Origin: Paenibacillus sp. LHD-117
GTDB lineage: Bacteria; Bacillota; Bacilli; Paenibacillales; Paenibacillaceae
Direction: 5' to 3'
Assembly: GCF_030929555.1 (NCBI RefSeq)
Contig: NZ_JAVFVT010000006.1
Location: 1-64,000 of the forward strand
Length of the DNA stretch: 64,000 nucleotides
Shown piece after piece: positions 20,883 to 29,107 of this stretch. The notes under the pieces were generated by a model, which worked only from the letters and a program-made list of their open reading frames with translations, was not told the DNA's origin and made no database searches. Both the position numbers and the translations under genes were made by a program. Every line of letters starts with the position of its first letter. Position 1 is the stretch's first letter.

Positions 20883-21164
20883 TTAGGTCCGCGCATGCAA
20901 ATCGTCTTCTTCGCCGCGCAGCGCCTTCGATTCGTCCATCCGCACGAGTACGACGTCCGCACCGATCTTGACGATATTGCGCCACGGGATCACAACTTCG
21001 GTGCCACCGTTGCCGAAAAACCCGAACACCTTCGTTACTTGGGGAACAACGATCGAATCGATTCTGCCTTGTCGCAAATCGAGTTCCAGATCGCTAATAT
21101 GGCCCAGCTTTTTCCCGTCCACGATATTGATGACGTCCTTCGATTGGAAATCCGATATTTTCAT
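20883..21164 (-). CDS. ylmC: PRC-barrel protein YlmC/YmxH family
   Basis: A 93-residue PRC-barrel-like protein (KDVINIVDGKKLGHISDLELD at the start, split by the usual turn). YlmC/YmxH proteins are conserved in spore formers; their role is unknown. First gene of the ylm run, 187 nt after sigG, which is closed by a terminator, so it should start its own transcript. Confidence 0.88.
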   Translation of the reverse strand: MKISDFQSKDVINIVDGKKLGHISDLELDLRQGRIDSIVVPQVTKVFGFFGNGGTEVVIPWRNIVKIGADVVLVRMDESKALRGEEDDLHART

Positions 21165-21266
21165 CCTCGCTCACCACTCTTCCGGCGGAATTGGTCACGG
21201 TTCCCGCGTCCTTTTATGTCCCTCTTTTAGTATATGAGCCAATTGCCCATTATGTCCGGACCTAGC

Positions 21267-21306
21267 AAAAAATCCCTCGTCCCGCTTAGGCGGAACGAAG
21301 GATTTT
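21267..21306 (-). terminator. Terminator of sigG
   Basis: Inverted repeat AAAATCC-TCGT-CCGC around TTAGGC, followed on the minus strand by TTTTTTGC; about 45 nt after the sigG stop. Confidence 0.8.
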
Positions 21307-21351
21307 GCATGAGCTTGTATGGCCGAGCGATTGCCGTTCATGTTTACTTTC

Positions 21352-22134
21352 TCACGTCTTGACATGTTTCTGCATCTGCTGGATGGCCGACTTCTCCAGT
21401 CTCGACACTTGAGCTTGCGAGATGCCGATCTCGTCGGCAACCTCCATCTGCGTCTTGCCTTCGAAGAACCGCATCGACAAGATCATTTTCTCCCTGTCAT
21501 TCAGCTTGTGCATCGCCTCCCGCAAGGCGATCTCTTCGATCCAGGACACGTCCTTGTTGCGGTCGTCGCTAATCTGGTCCATGACGTAAATCGGATCGCC
21601 GCCGTCATGATAGATCGGCTCGAACAACGAGACCGGATCCTGAATCGCGTCCAGTGCGAATACGACATCTTCCTTCGGCACGTTAAGCGCTTCGGATATT
21701 TCGAAGATCGTCGGTTCCCGGGAATTTTTGTTCGTTAGGCTGTCGCGCACTTGAAGCGCCTTGTACGCGATGTCCCTGAGGCTCCGGGATACCCGGATCG
21801 GGTTGTTGTCACGCAGGTATCGCCGAATTTCACCGATGATCATCGGCACGGCATACGTAGAGAACTTGACGTTCTGGCTAAGGTCGAAATTATCAATCGC
21901 CTTCATGAGTCCGATGCAGCCAACCTGGAATAGGTCGTCCACAAACTCTCCCCTGTTGTTAAACCGTTGAATAACGCTGAGCACGAGACGCAAATTGCCG
22001 TTAACCAACTTCTCTCTTGCTGCCCACTCGTTCCTGGTCTGCAACGCCGTAAACAGCTCTCGCATCTCGACATTGGTCAGTACAGGCAGTTTCGCGGTAT
22101 CCACTCCACAGATCTCGACTTTGTTTCGGGTCAA
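21352..22134 (-). CDS. sigG: Late forespore sigma factor SigG
   Basis: RNA polymerase sigma factor for forespore genes after engulfment. With the TTG start at 22134 it has 260 residues, the same as B. subtilis SigG, and begins L(M)TRNKVEICGVDTAKLP. GGGAGGT lies 7 nt upstream of the TTG; the in-frame ATG at 22170 would include that site. Regions 2 (AREKLVNGNLRLVLSVIQRF), 3 and 4 (helix-turn-helix EVADEIGISQAQVSRLEK) are intact. A candidate sigma-F type promoter lies upstream. Confidence 0.97.
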   Translation of the reverse strand: MTRNKVEICGVDTAKLPVLTNVEMRELFTALQTRNEWAAREKLVNGNLRLVLSVIQRFNNRGEFVDDLFQVGCIGLMKAIDNFDLSQNVKFSTYAVPMIIGEIRRYLRDNNPIRVSRSLRDIAYKALQVRDSLTNKNSREPTIFEISEALNVPKEDVVFALDAIQDPVSLFEPIYHDGGDPIYVMDQISDDRNKDVSWIEEIALREAMHKLNDREKMILSMRFFEGKTQMEVADEIGISQAQVSRLEKSAIQQMQKHVKT

Positions 22135-22168
22135 CGTGATTACCTCCCAAGGAGCAACATTAATGTTC

Positions 22169-22196
22169 ATTATCTCCCTGGGTCTTCATTTTATTC
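22169..22196 (-). promoter_or_regulatory. Candidate sigma-F/G-type promoter of sigG
   Basis: On the minus strand GAATA (22196-22192), 14 nt, GGAGATAAT (22177-22169). This fits the sigma-F pattern G-x-ATA ... GGnnAnAmT. sigG is known to be transcribed by sigma-F in B. subtilis. The TSS would be roughly 25-30 nt before the TTG start. Confidence 0.55.
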
Positions 22197-22251
22197 CTTA
22201 TCCCGACATCCTTCGACAAAGCTTGTTTGAATTTCTCGATCTCCAATAGAA

Positions 22252-22416
22252 GTAAAAAAGTTCAGTTTTCAGCACCGAGAAGATTGGATGAAGCTAGAAA
22301 CTGAGTACCGGAGCGTAGCAGAGCTACGTGAGGAACGGAAGTTTCGGCTGAATTCAATATTTGACGTCGAATATGCTTCTAAGAGAAACCTCGTGATCAA
22401 AAGTGGACTTTTTTAC
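22252..22416 (-). repeat. Inverted-repeat-ended element, copy between sigE and sigG
   Basis: A 165-bp non-coding element with ends GTAAAAAAGTtCag-TTTTCAGCAC and, inverted, GTAAAAAAGTcCac-TTTTGATCAC. Internally it shares the hairpin GCGTAGCagaGCTACG, the stretch AGAAGATTGGA and the palindrome GACGTCGAAT with the copies at 38874 and 39100, in opposite orientation. It ends 4 nt from the sigE stop. Confidence 0.75.
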
Positions 22417-22420
22417 CTCC

Positions 22421-23143
22421 TTAAACCATTTTGTTGAATTCTTTGCGGAGGCGTTTGATGATTCGTTTCTCCAGCCGCGAAATATACGATTGGGAGATGC
22501 CTAACATATCGGCGACGTCCTTCTGCGTTTTTTCTTCGCCGTCGGCAAGGCCGAACCGAAGCTCCATAATGATCCGCTCGCGCTCTGATAATTTGTCCAG
22601 CGCTTTGTGCAGCAGCTTGCGGTCCACTTGCTCTTCAATGTTGCGGTAGATCGTGTCGTTCTCCGTGCCGAGCACATCCGACAGCAGCAGCTCGTTGCCG
22701 TCCCAGTCGATGTTAAGCGGTTCGTCGAACGAAACCTCCGTCCTCGTCTTGCTGTTGCGGCGTAAATACATCAGGATTTCGTTCTCGATGCAGCGGGAAG
22801 CGTATGTCGCTAGCTTGATTTTTTTCTCCGGATCGAACGTATTAACCGCCTTGATAAGTCCGATCGCGCCGATGGAGACCAAGTCCTCGATGTGGATGCC
22901 GGTATTCTCAAACTTGCGGGCAATGTAGACGACAAGGCGCAGGTTGCGTTCGATCAGCATGGCGCGAATGGCGGAGTCGCCGGATGGCAGCTTCTCGAGC
23001 AAGTACTCCTCTTCCTCGCGGGTGAGCGGGGGCGGTAGCGCTTCGCTTCCGCCGATATAATAGATTTCTTCGCTTTTTAGTCCGAATAAAAATAAAATTC
23101 GATAATAATATAACTGCAGAACGAGTTTGTACTTGACGAGCAT
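22421..23143 (-). CDS. sigE: Early mother-cell sigma factor SigE (pro-form)
   Basis: Sporulation sigma factor made as an inactive, membrane-associated precursor. 240 residues from the ATG at 23143 (GGGAGGG 9 nt upstream; the ATG three codons earlier abuts that site). The hydrophobic pro-sequence of about 27 residues ends near [19 protein letters not shown], the expected SpoIIGA cleavage area. Regions 2 and 4 ([19 protein letters not shown]) are nearly identical to the B. subtilis protein as I know it. Follows spoIIGA in one operon. Confidence 0.97.
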   Translation of the reverse strand: MLVKYKLVLQLYYYRILFLFGLKSEEIYYIGGSEALPPPLTREEEEYLLEKLPSGDSAIRAMLIERNLRLVVYIARKFENTGIHIEDLVSIGAIGLIKAVNTFDPEKKIKLATYASRCIENEILMYLRRNSKTRTEVSFDEPLNIDWDGNELLLSDVLGTENDTIYRNIEEQVDRKLLHKALDKLSERERIIMELRFGLADGEEKTQKDVADMLGISQSYISRLEKRIIKRLRKEFNKMV

Positions 23144-23182
23144 CTGGCCCATCCCTCCCCTGATGAATTATGCGGATACTTG

Positions 23183-24100
23183 TTACGGTTGTACCATAGA
23201 CGGATGGATAATCGCTTGATACGTCCCATCTGCTGTCAGCTTGCCGCCGTCTAACCCGATTAGAACCCTGCTTGTTTCGAACACCTGCCCTTCTCTTGTA
23301 ATTTGAACCGAATCCGGTTTGACCGCCAGCATGAACTGTGAACCACGGTTCACCCCGCGAAACGGAACGAGCCGCATCCGATCCTGCCATGGGAACGGCT
23401 CCGTATCTGCCCCGGCGATGAGCCGGTCGACTTGCGCGTCGCGAATGCCCTTCATCCAGATCTCGGGAATTTCCGCCTCCCACCTCGACGCTTCCATTAC
23501 CATGACGGGCGTGCGGGTAAGCGGGTCGTACAGCTGGTTGCCCGTATCGATCAGGCCGATACATCCGTACCGCTGATCGCCGATCGTGATCATAACCTCC
23601 GCGAGATGCGTACCGATCAACTCTTTCTCGCGCTTCTGCGACAGAACGGACCGGTATACATATAATCCGATAACGAAGGCCGCGGCAAAATAGAAGATGC
23701 CCAGCTTCAGCTCCGCATGAACGCTGCCGCCGGAAAACGATATGGTCCTCCACACATCCCCCGAACCCTGCATGAACAGATAATAGAGTCCGAGCACCGC
23801 GCCGGCGGCGACGAAATTAACGGCATAGAACGCCGCGGTCGTCCTAACGAATCGCTGCAGGGAATGAAATCCGAAGGTGATCCATATCATGAAGAACGAG
23901 AACGCAATTTTGACGATAAGCGTGAACAGGAATGACAGCTGAGGAAATAACATGAGCACAACATAACAAGCGCCGAATGCGGAAGCCGCGAGCACGCGCC
24001 AAGGCTTTGCCCTGATATTGCAAGCCCAAGCGGTCGTTAGCAGGACTGCGCCGTCAACGAGCAGTTCGCGCAGGAATAAGATATCGATGTAAACCGCCAT
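23183..24100 (-). CDS. spoIIGA: Sporulation sigma-E processing peptidase SpoIIGA
   Basis: Membrane aspartic protease that cleaves the pro-sequence of sigma-E after the forespore signal SpoIIR. The 305-residue protein has five hydrophobic segments in its N-terminal half (about 5-150) and a cytosolic retropepsin-like domain with the catalytic DTG at 185-187 (LIDTGNQLYDP). Start chosen at the ATG 24100, 6 nt after AAGGGG. Precedes sigE by 39 nt. Its promoter region has Spo0A-type features. Confidence 0.95.
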   Translation of the reverse strand: MAVYIDILFLRELLVDGAVLLTTAWACNIRAKPWRVLAASAFGACYVVLMLFPQLSFLFTLIVKIAFSFFMIWITFGFHSLQRFVRTTAAFYAVNFVAAGAVLGLYYLFMQGSGDVWRTISFSGGSVHAELKLGIFYFAAAFVIGLYVYRSVLSQKREKELIGTHLAEVMITIGDQRYGCIGLIDTGNQLYDPLTRTPVMVMEASRWEAEIPEIWMKGIRDAQVDRLIAGADTEPFPWQDRMRLVPFRGVNRGSQFMLAVKPDSVQITREGQVFETSRVLIGLDGGKLTADGTYQAIIHPSMVQP

Positions 24101-24168
24101 GCCCATCCCCTTCCACCCTATCGGAACGGCTGCTCCGCATGTGGATGCCCGCTGAAACGATTGAGACT

Positions 24169-24235
24169 AGTATATGGTAATCCTATTTCAAAGTCTGTCT
24201 ATTCATGACGACCCCAGGTATCTTTTTTTGTCGAG
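24169..24235 (-). promoter_or_regulatory. Candidate Spo0A-controlled promoter of spoIIGA-sigE
   Basis: The -10-like TATACT (24174-24169) and a -35-like TAGACA (24201-24196) are 21 bp apart, an abnormally long spacer like that of the B. subtilis spoIIG promoter. A TTTGTCGAG sequence (24227-24235, plus strand) matches the 0A box TTTGTCGAA, and the -35 area contains TGTCTAT, a weaker match. Spo0A~P should activate it at sporulation onset. Confidence 0.55.
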
Positions 24236-24244
24236 ATCCAAAAG

Positions 24245-24280
24245 AAAAAACGCCCCCTCGGCCATGCCGAGAGGGCGTTA
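24245..24280 (-). terminator. Terminator of ftsZ
   Basis: AACGCCCTCTCGGC / GCCGAGGGGGCGTT stem-loop followed by TTTTTTCTTTT on the minus strand, 16 nt after the ftsZ stop; it isolates the spoIIGA promoter from dcw transcription. Confidence 0.88.
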
Positions 24281-24296
24281 TTGCATACGTTACGGA

Positions 24297-25412
24297 CTAT
24301 CTGTCGCGCGGCTGCTTGCGCAGGAACGCCGGAATTTCCAACTGGTCGCTGGATACGCCGGAGCCGAACGGCTTTACGCTGGACGCCGTTTGGGAAGGTC
24401 TTGCTTCGGCTTGCTCGACGGGCTGCGCGCCGACTTTGCGCTGTGCCGCTGGCGAGGACTTTGCTTCGAAGCCGGTCGCGATCACAGTTACCTTAATCTC
24501 GTCCTTCAGGTCTTCGTCGATGATCGCGCCGAAGATCATGTTCACGTCCGGATCGGACGCGGAGATGACGATCTCCGCCGCTTCGTTCACTTCGTACAGC
24601 GACAAGTTGCTGCCGCCGGTAATGTTCATAATCACGCCGCGAGCGCCGTCGATCGACGTCTCCAGCAGCGGGCTCATAATGGCTTTGCGCGCGGCTTCCG
24701 CGGCGCGGTTCTCGCCTGCCGCGATTCCGATCCCCATCAGGGCCGAGCCGCGTTCCGTCATGATCGTTTTTACGTCAGCGAAGTCAAGGTTGATGAGGCC
24801 GGGAACGGCGATCAGGTCGGAGATGCCTTGCACGGCTTGACGAAGCACGTTGTCCGCCTCGCGGAACGCTTCGAGCATAGGCGTCTTCTTGTCGACGATC
24901 TCGAGCAAACGGTCGTTCGGGATGACGATGAGCGTGTCTACTTTTTCCTTCAGCGCTTCGATGCCGTTCTCGGCTTGGCTGGACCGTTTGCGTCCTTCGA
25001 ACGTGAACGGGCGGGTAACGACGCCTACCGTAAGCGCGCCGCATTCGCGGGCGATTTCGGCGATGACCGGAGCCGCGCCCGTACCTGTGCCGCCGCCCAT
25101 ACCGGCAGTTACGAACACCATATCGGAGCCTTTCAGTTGGTTACTGATCGCTTCGCGGGATTCCTCGGCAGCCTTGTTGCCTACGTCCGGATTCGCCCCC
25201 GCGCCAAGCCCGCGCGTCAGCTTATCGCCGATTTGCAGTTTATGTTCGGATTTGGCGAGATGCAGCGCCTGCGCGTCCGTGTTCACCGTGATGAACTCTA
25301 CGCCTTTCACGCCATTCTCGATCATGCGGTTAACGGCGTTGCTTCCGCCGCCGCCTACACCGATTACTTTTATTTGAGCGAGCGTTTCAAGCTCCATGTC
25401 GAATTCCAACAT
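24297..25412 (-). CDS. ftsZ: Cell-division tubulin FtsZ
   Basis: GTPase that forms the Z-ring. The 371-residue protein has the N-terminal [11 protein letters not shown] loop (20-30), the tubulin signature GGGTGTG (107-113) and the T7 loop [10 protein letters not shown] variable linker follows from about 320, and the conserved C-terminal peptide [10 protein letters not shown], which binds FtsA and SepF, is intact. ATG at 25412 with GGGGGA 9 nt upstream. 23 nt after ftsA, followed by a strong terminator. Confidence 0.98.
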   Translation of the reverse strand: MLEFDMELETLAQIKVIGVGGGGSNAVNRMIENGVKGVEFITVNTDAQALHLAKSEHKLQIGDKLTRGLGAGANPDVGNKAAEESREAISNQLKGSDMVFVTAGMGGGTGTGAAPVIAEIARECGALTVGVVTRPFTFEGRKRSSQAENGIEALKEKVDTLIVIPNDRLLEIVDKKTPMLEAFREADNVLRQAVQGISDLIAVPGLINLDFADVKTIMTERGSALMGIGIAAGENRAAEAARKAIMSPLLETSIDGARGVIMNITGGSNLSLYEVNEAAEIVISASDPDVNMIFGAIIDEDLKDEIKVTVIATGFEAKSSPAAQRKVGAQPVEQAEARPSQTASSVKPFGSGVSSDQLEIPAFLRKQPRDR

Positions 25413-25435
25413 TTCTCATAGTCCCCCAGTCAAAG

Positions 25436-26677
25436 TCAAATAAATTCGTTAAACATATTCTTGATCCGTTCAAACATACCGGGTTTTGTTGAAGCTGCGG
25501 GACTTGCTTTGCGGCTTGCCGCCTTTTTGACGACGCCGGCTCCTCGTACTCCCATATATTTCGACACGTATTGTATCATGCCGACTCCGCTGCTGAACGC
25601 AGAATCCTTCACGCCTATGTAGTCGGGTAAAGCAATACGGACCGAAGCTTCCAGTTCCGCTTGGGCGAGCGCCAGCGTTCCTGGCAATGCGACGGCGCCG
25701 CCGGTCAGCACATAACCATTCACCTTGTCGCCGTAGCCAAGACGGCGCACCTCTTGACGAATCAGATGGAAAATCTCTTGCATCCGCGGTTCGATGATGC
25801 TTGCAAGATCCCTCTGCGAAAATTCCTTCTCGAGATTGCTGCCCATGCGCGTAACCTTGAACCTAACGTCTTCCGCCGCATCCGCGATATTCGCGCAGCC
25901 GTACTTCAGCTTAAACTTCTCCGCTTGATCGCTCTGCGTGCGGAGTCCGTACGCGATGTCGTTCGTCACGAATTCCCCGCCGATCGGCAGCGTCGAGACG
26001 GCGGACAAGCCGCCCTGATCGTAGATGGCAATCGTGCAAGAGCCGGCGCCGATATCCGTTAGCACGGTACCGATCATCCGCTCGTCCTTCGTCAGCGACA
26101 TCATGCCGGAAGCCAAGGATAACAGAATGACGCCGGAAATTCGAAGACCTGCTTTCTCGACGCAGCGCATCAAGTTATGTATGGCCGTCTTCGTTCCGGT
26201 GACGATCGTCGCTTCCACTTCTAGGCGAACGCCGATCATCCCTCTTGGATCGGATATACCTTCGAGCCCGTCCACCAAGTATTGTTTCGGCACCAGATTA
26301 ATAATTTCGCGCTCCGGCGGCAGCGCCACAACCTTCGCCGCCTGCAGCACGCGCTCTATGTCTTCTTCTCCGATTTCCCTGTCCTCGTTGGATACAGCTA
26401 CGACGCCATGGTTCGTCTGCAACGCGATGTGATTGCCTTGAATCCCGACGTAAACATCAGATATTTGAATGCCGACCATGCGTTCCGCATGTTCAACCGC
26501 TGCGCGGATCGACTGCACGGTCTGGTCAATATCGACGATTGCTCCTTTGCGAATACCCTCCGAGTCGGCAGATCCAACTCCAATAATATTAATGGCTCCA
26601 TTGTTCATTTCGCCAATAATAGCACGAACCTTGGATGTACCGATGTCCAAACTGACGATGATGTCATTGCTGCTCAA
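25436..26677 (-). CDS. ftsA: Cell-division protein FtsA
   Basis: Actin-like ATPase that tethers FtsZ to the membrane. 413 residues from the TTG at 26677, which follows GGAGGTG by 7 nt; the open frame continues to 26758 but the Cys-rich extension is not family-like. The actin motifs SLDIGTSKVRAIIGE (phosphate 1), TDIGAGSCTIAIY (phosphate 2) and LTGGAVALPG (adenosine) are present. The C-terminus MFERIKNMFNEF is the amphipathic membrane-targeting helix. The 296-nt upstream gap may carry a sigma-H type promoter. Confidence 0.96.
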   Translation of the reverse strand: MSSNDIIVSLDIGTSKVRAIIGEMNNGAINIIGVGSADSEGIRKGAIVDIDQTVQSIRAAVEHAERMVGIQISDVYVGIQGNHIALQTNHGVVAVSNEDREIGEEDIERVLQAAKVVALPPEREIINLVPKQYLVDGLEGISDPRGMIGVRLEVEATIVTGTKTAIHNLMRCVEKAGLRISGVILLSLASGMMSLTKDERMIGTVLTDIGAGSCTIAIYDQGGLSAVSTLPIGGEFVTNDIAYGLRTQSDQAEKFKLKYGCANIADAAEDVRFKVTRMGSNLEKEFSQRDLASIIEPRMQEIFHLIRQEVRRLGYGDKVNGYVLTGGAVALPGTLALAQAELEASVRIALPDYIGVKDSAFSSGVGMIQYVSKYMGVRGAGVVKKAASRKASPAASTKPGMFERIKNMFNEFI

Positions 26678-26780
26678 CTCGCGGCACCTCCGTTTCCGAT
26701 AATAATATGTGTGTTTATAAGCATCGCATAAGGTGCAAAACTTATAAATTCTTATCATTTTGATTTAAGTCTCTCTACAT

Positions 26781-26805
26781 ATTCAACGTATTTAGTGGTT
26801 TCCCT
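26781..26805 (-). promoter_or_regulatory. Possible sigma-H-type promoter of ftsA-ftsZ
   Basis: Minus strand AGGGAAA (26805-26799), 13 nt, TGAAT (26785-26781) resembles the sigma-H pattern AGGAwWW ... GAAT. In B. subtilis the ftsAZ P2 promoter is sigma-H dependent. Match is imperfect (AGGG for AGGA). Confidence 0.35.
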
Positions 26806-26832
26806 CTTTTTTCAACAAATTTTTCATAATTA

Positions 26833-26946
26833 TTATTTTTGCTGTCGAAAGATGGATTTGCGCAACTCGGCGAAGGCGCCGATATCGCCGGGAGCCTGCG
26901 CCGTTATTGGAACCTTGCTCAAAGCTAGTACCTCAAATTCTACCAT
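26833..26946 (-). CDS. Unrecognised 37-codon ORF between divIB and ftsA
   Basis: ATG at 26946, stop TAA at 26835-26833; the protein would run MVEFEVLALSKVPITAQAPG and end FRQQK. Its codons are GC-rich at position 3 (GCG CAG ... GGC GAT ATC GGC GCC TTC GCC GAG) while the flanks are AT-rich, as expected of coding or formerly coding DNA. No good ribosome-binding site is visible, and I recognise no family. It could be a small protein, the decayed end of a lost gene, or chance. Confidence 0.25.
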   Translation of the reverse strand: MVEFEVLALSKVPITAQAPGDIGAFAELRKSIFRQQK

Positions 26947-26973
26947 TCTTTGAATGGATTGAGTAGTCTATTT

Positions 26974-27726
26974 TTATTCGGATTGTACATTTTCTGGATC
27001 ATCTGTATGGAATGGGACATACGTATCGGCGAGCAGCATCGTAATTTTGCCCGGCTCCTGCGTCTCGATAACCGCGTTCAGCGCTTCTATCTTCTCTTGC
27101 AGGACAGACACCGCGGTTATGACCTCGAACTTCGTGCGCGTATACATTCGAATCCGGTCCGGATAGGCCTTGGAAGGAATCGGGGCGATCTCGGACAGAT
27201 CGGACAATTGCTTCTGCGGGATGAGCGCCAACTGCTTCGTCAGCTCGCGCTTGACTGGATCGTCGGCCTTCCAGCCGGAGAGGATCGGCTTGTCCATTAG
27301 TTGATTGCCTTCCAGCTTGGCTTCGACGCTTGCGCCGCTCGAGAGAAGCGCTTGCAATTCGCCTTCCGGGGTTAGCTCGAACGCGACGACGGGATACTCC
27401 TGAACCGCAATTTTGATGACGCCGGGGAATACTTTGATGACCTTGGCGGATTCCACTTCCGGCAGCTTGCCGACGCGGCTTGCGATTTCGGCGGAAGGCG
27501 TCTGGAAGAAGGCGTCGCCGATTCCGACGGCGGCCGCCGATTCGATCTGCTCTTTCGACGTATGCGCCATGCCGGTCACTTGGATTTCGGATATTTTGCT
27601 GATCGATGAGTTAAAGAACAACACAGCAAGCAAGGCCACGAATAATAGAAACAGAACGGCAAGCAGCTTCTTGTTGCCTCTGCGTTTGCGAGCGGGTTCT
27701 TTAAGCACCGGCATACCGTTGCTCAT
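26974..27726 (-). CDS. divIB: Cell-division protein DivIB/FtsQ
   Basis: Bitopic divisome protein that works with FtsL and DivIC. 250 residues from the ATG at 27726 (AGAGGG upstream): basic cytosolic N-terminus (PARKRRGNKK), one transmembrane segment (about 21-40), a POTRA domain (ISEIQVTGMAHTSKEQIE, about 45-115) and the FtsQ beta domain after it. The frame is open 27 codons further upstream without family-like sequence. Located between murA and ftsA. Confidence 0.9.
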   Translation of the reverse strand: MSNGMPVLKEPARKRRGNKKLLAVLFLLFVALLAVLFFNSSISKISEIQVTGMAHTSKEQIESAAAVGIGDAFFQTPSAEIASRVGKLPEVESAKVIKVFPGVIKIAVQEYPVVAFELTPEGELQALLSSGASVEAKLEGNQLMDKPILSGWKADDPVKRELTKQLALIPQKQLSDLSEIAPIPSKAYPDRIRMYTRTKFEVITAVSVLQEKIEALNAVIETQEPGKITMLLADTYVPFHTDDPENVQSE

Positions 27727-27811
27727 GACTTGTCCCTCTTTCCTGCAAAACGCCGGCCTCCCCGGCATGATCTCGCGAGGAAGCCGAACGCTTCGAACTA
27801 ACTGCATGATG

Positions 27812-29092
27812 TCATCTAGTCATTTCCTTATTAGGCACGGGTGAATAACGGGATATCCGGGCTCCCAGCTTCGTCAGCATCGTCTCGATCCGGTCATAGC
27901 CGCGGTCGATATGATGAACTTGCTCGACGATCGTCCGACCCTGCGCCGCGAGTCCCGCGATGACGAGCGCGGCTCCGGCTCTAAGGTCGGTCGCTTCGAC
28001 GGTAGCGCCGTAGAGACGCGCCACTCCGCGGATGAAAGCCGCGTTCATGTCGACGCGGATATCCGCGCCCATGCGTGACAACTCGTCGACGTGCTTGAGG
28101 CGACCTTCGAAGATCGTTTCTTTCATGACGCTGACCCCTTCCGCAAGCGTGAGCAAAACCATCACCTGGGATTGCAGATCGGTCGGGAATGCCGGATATG
28201 GCGAGGTAACGATCCGTTCGATCGACTTCGGCCTAGCGGCGCTATCAACCTTTATTATATCACCGTCAACGACGATTTGAACACCTGCGCGGCGCAGAAC
28301 ATGGATAAGAGAGGATAGGTGGGCGGGCTGGGTATTTTGCAGCGTGACCGCTCCGCGGGTAGCGGCGGCGGCAACCATGATGGTGCCGGCTACGATACGG
28401 TCGGGAATGACCTTGTAGCGGCAAGGGGTAAGTTCGGCAACGCCGTCAATCGTAATCGTGTCCGTGCCGGCGCCCATGATTTTGGCGCCCATGGCGTTCA
28501 AGAAACGCTGCAAATCCTGAATTTCCGGCTCCCTCGCCGCATTCGTCAAGGTCGTGCGGCCTTCGGCGAGGACGGCAGCCATCATAATGTTTTCTGTCGC
28601 GCCTACGCTAGGGAAGCTTAAGTGAATGTCTGAACCTTGCAGCTTCTCCGCGCGGCAGACGATCCGGTTGCCGATCTCCTCGATTTCGGCGCCTAACGCT
28701 TGCAAGCCTTGCAGATGCAGGTCAATCTTTCTCTCTCCGATCGCGCAGCCCCCGGGCTGGTAGACCTGCGCTTCGCCGAAGCGCGAGAGCAGCGGTCCCA
28801 TGAGGAAAATCGAGGAACGCATCTTGTTCATCAATGTCTCCGGCACATGGGACGTATGAATGGCGGTCGTATCGAGAACGACCGTTTCTCCGATATGCTC
28901 GGCGCGGCATCCTAATTCGCGTAAAATGTTTAGCATGACATCGATATCCAGCAGTCGAGGCACCGAATCCAACGTGATCGTGCCTTCGGCCAGCAGGCTG
29001 GCAGCCAATATCGGCAAAGCGGCATTTTTCGCTCCTTGGATAACTATGGATCCTGAGAGAGGTTTCCCGCCTTCAATCACCAATTTGTCCAA
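27812..29092 (-). CDS. murA: UDP-N-acetylglucosamine 1-carboxyvinyltransferase MurA
   Basis: First committed step of peptidoglycan synthesis: transfers enolpyruvate from PEP to UDP-GlcNAc. 426 residues, EPSP-synthase fold, with the fosfomycin-sensitive cysteine in PGGCAIG (Cys 116) and N-terminal GAKNAALPILAA. Placed 15 nt after murB. Bacillales often have two murA genes; the one in the dcw cluster is seen here. Confidence 0.96.
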   Translation of the reverse strand: MDKLVIEGGKPLSGSIVIQGAKNAALPILAASLLAEGTITLDSVPRLLDIDVMLNILRELGCRAEHIGETVVLDTTAIHTSHVPETLMNKMRSSIFLMGPLLSRFGEAQVYQPGGCAIGERKIDLHLQGLQALGAEIEEIGNRIVCRAEKLQGSDIHLSFPSVGATENIMMAAVLAEGRTTLTNAAREPEIQDLQRFLNAMGAKIMGAGTDTITIDGVAELTPCRYKVIPDRIVAGTIMVAAAATRGAVTLQNTQPAHLSSLIHVLRRAGVQIVVDGDIIKVDSAARPKSIERIVTSPYPAFPTDLQSQVMVLLTLAEGVSVMKETIFEGRLKHVDELSRMGADIRVDMNAAFIRGVARLYGATVEATDLRAGAALVIAGLAAQGRTIVEQVHHIDRGYDRIETMLTKLGARISRYSPVPNKEMTR

Positions 29093-29107
29093 TGTATCAC
29101 CTCCGAA

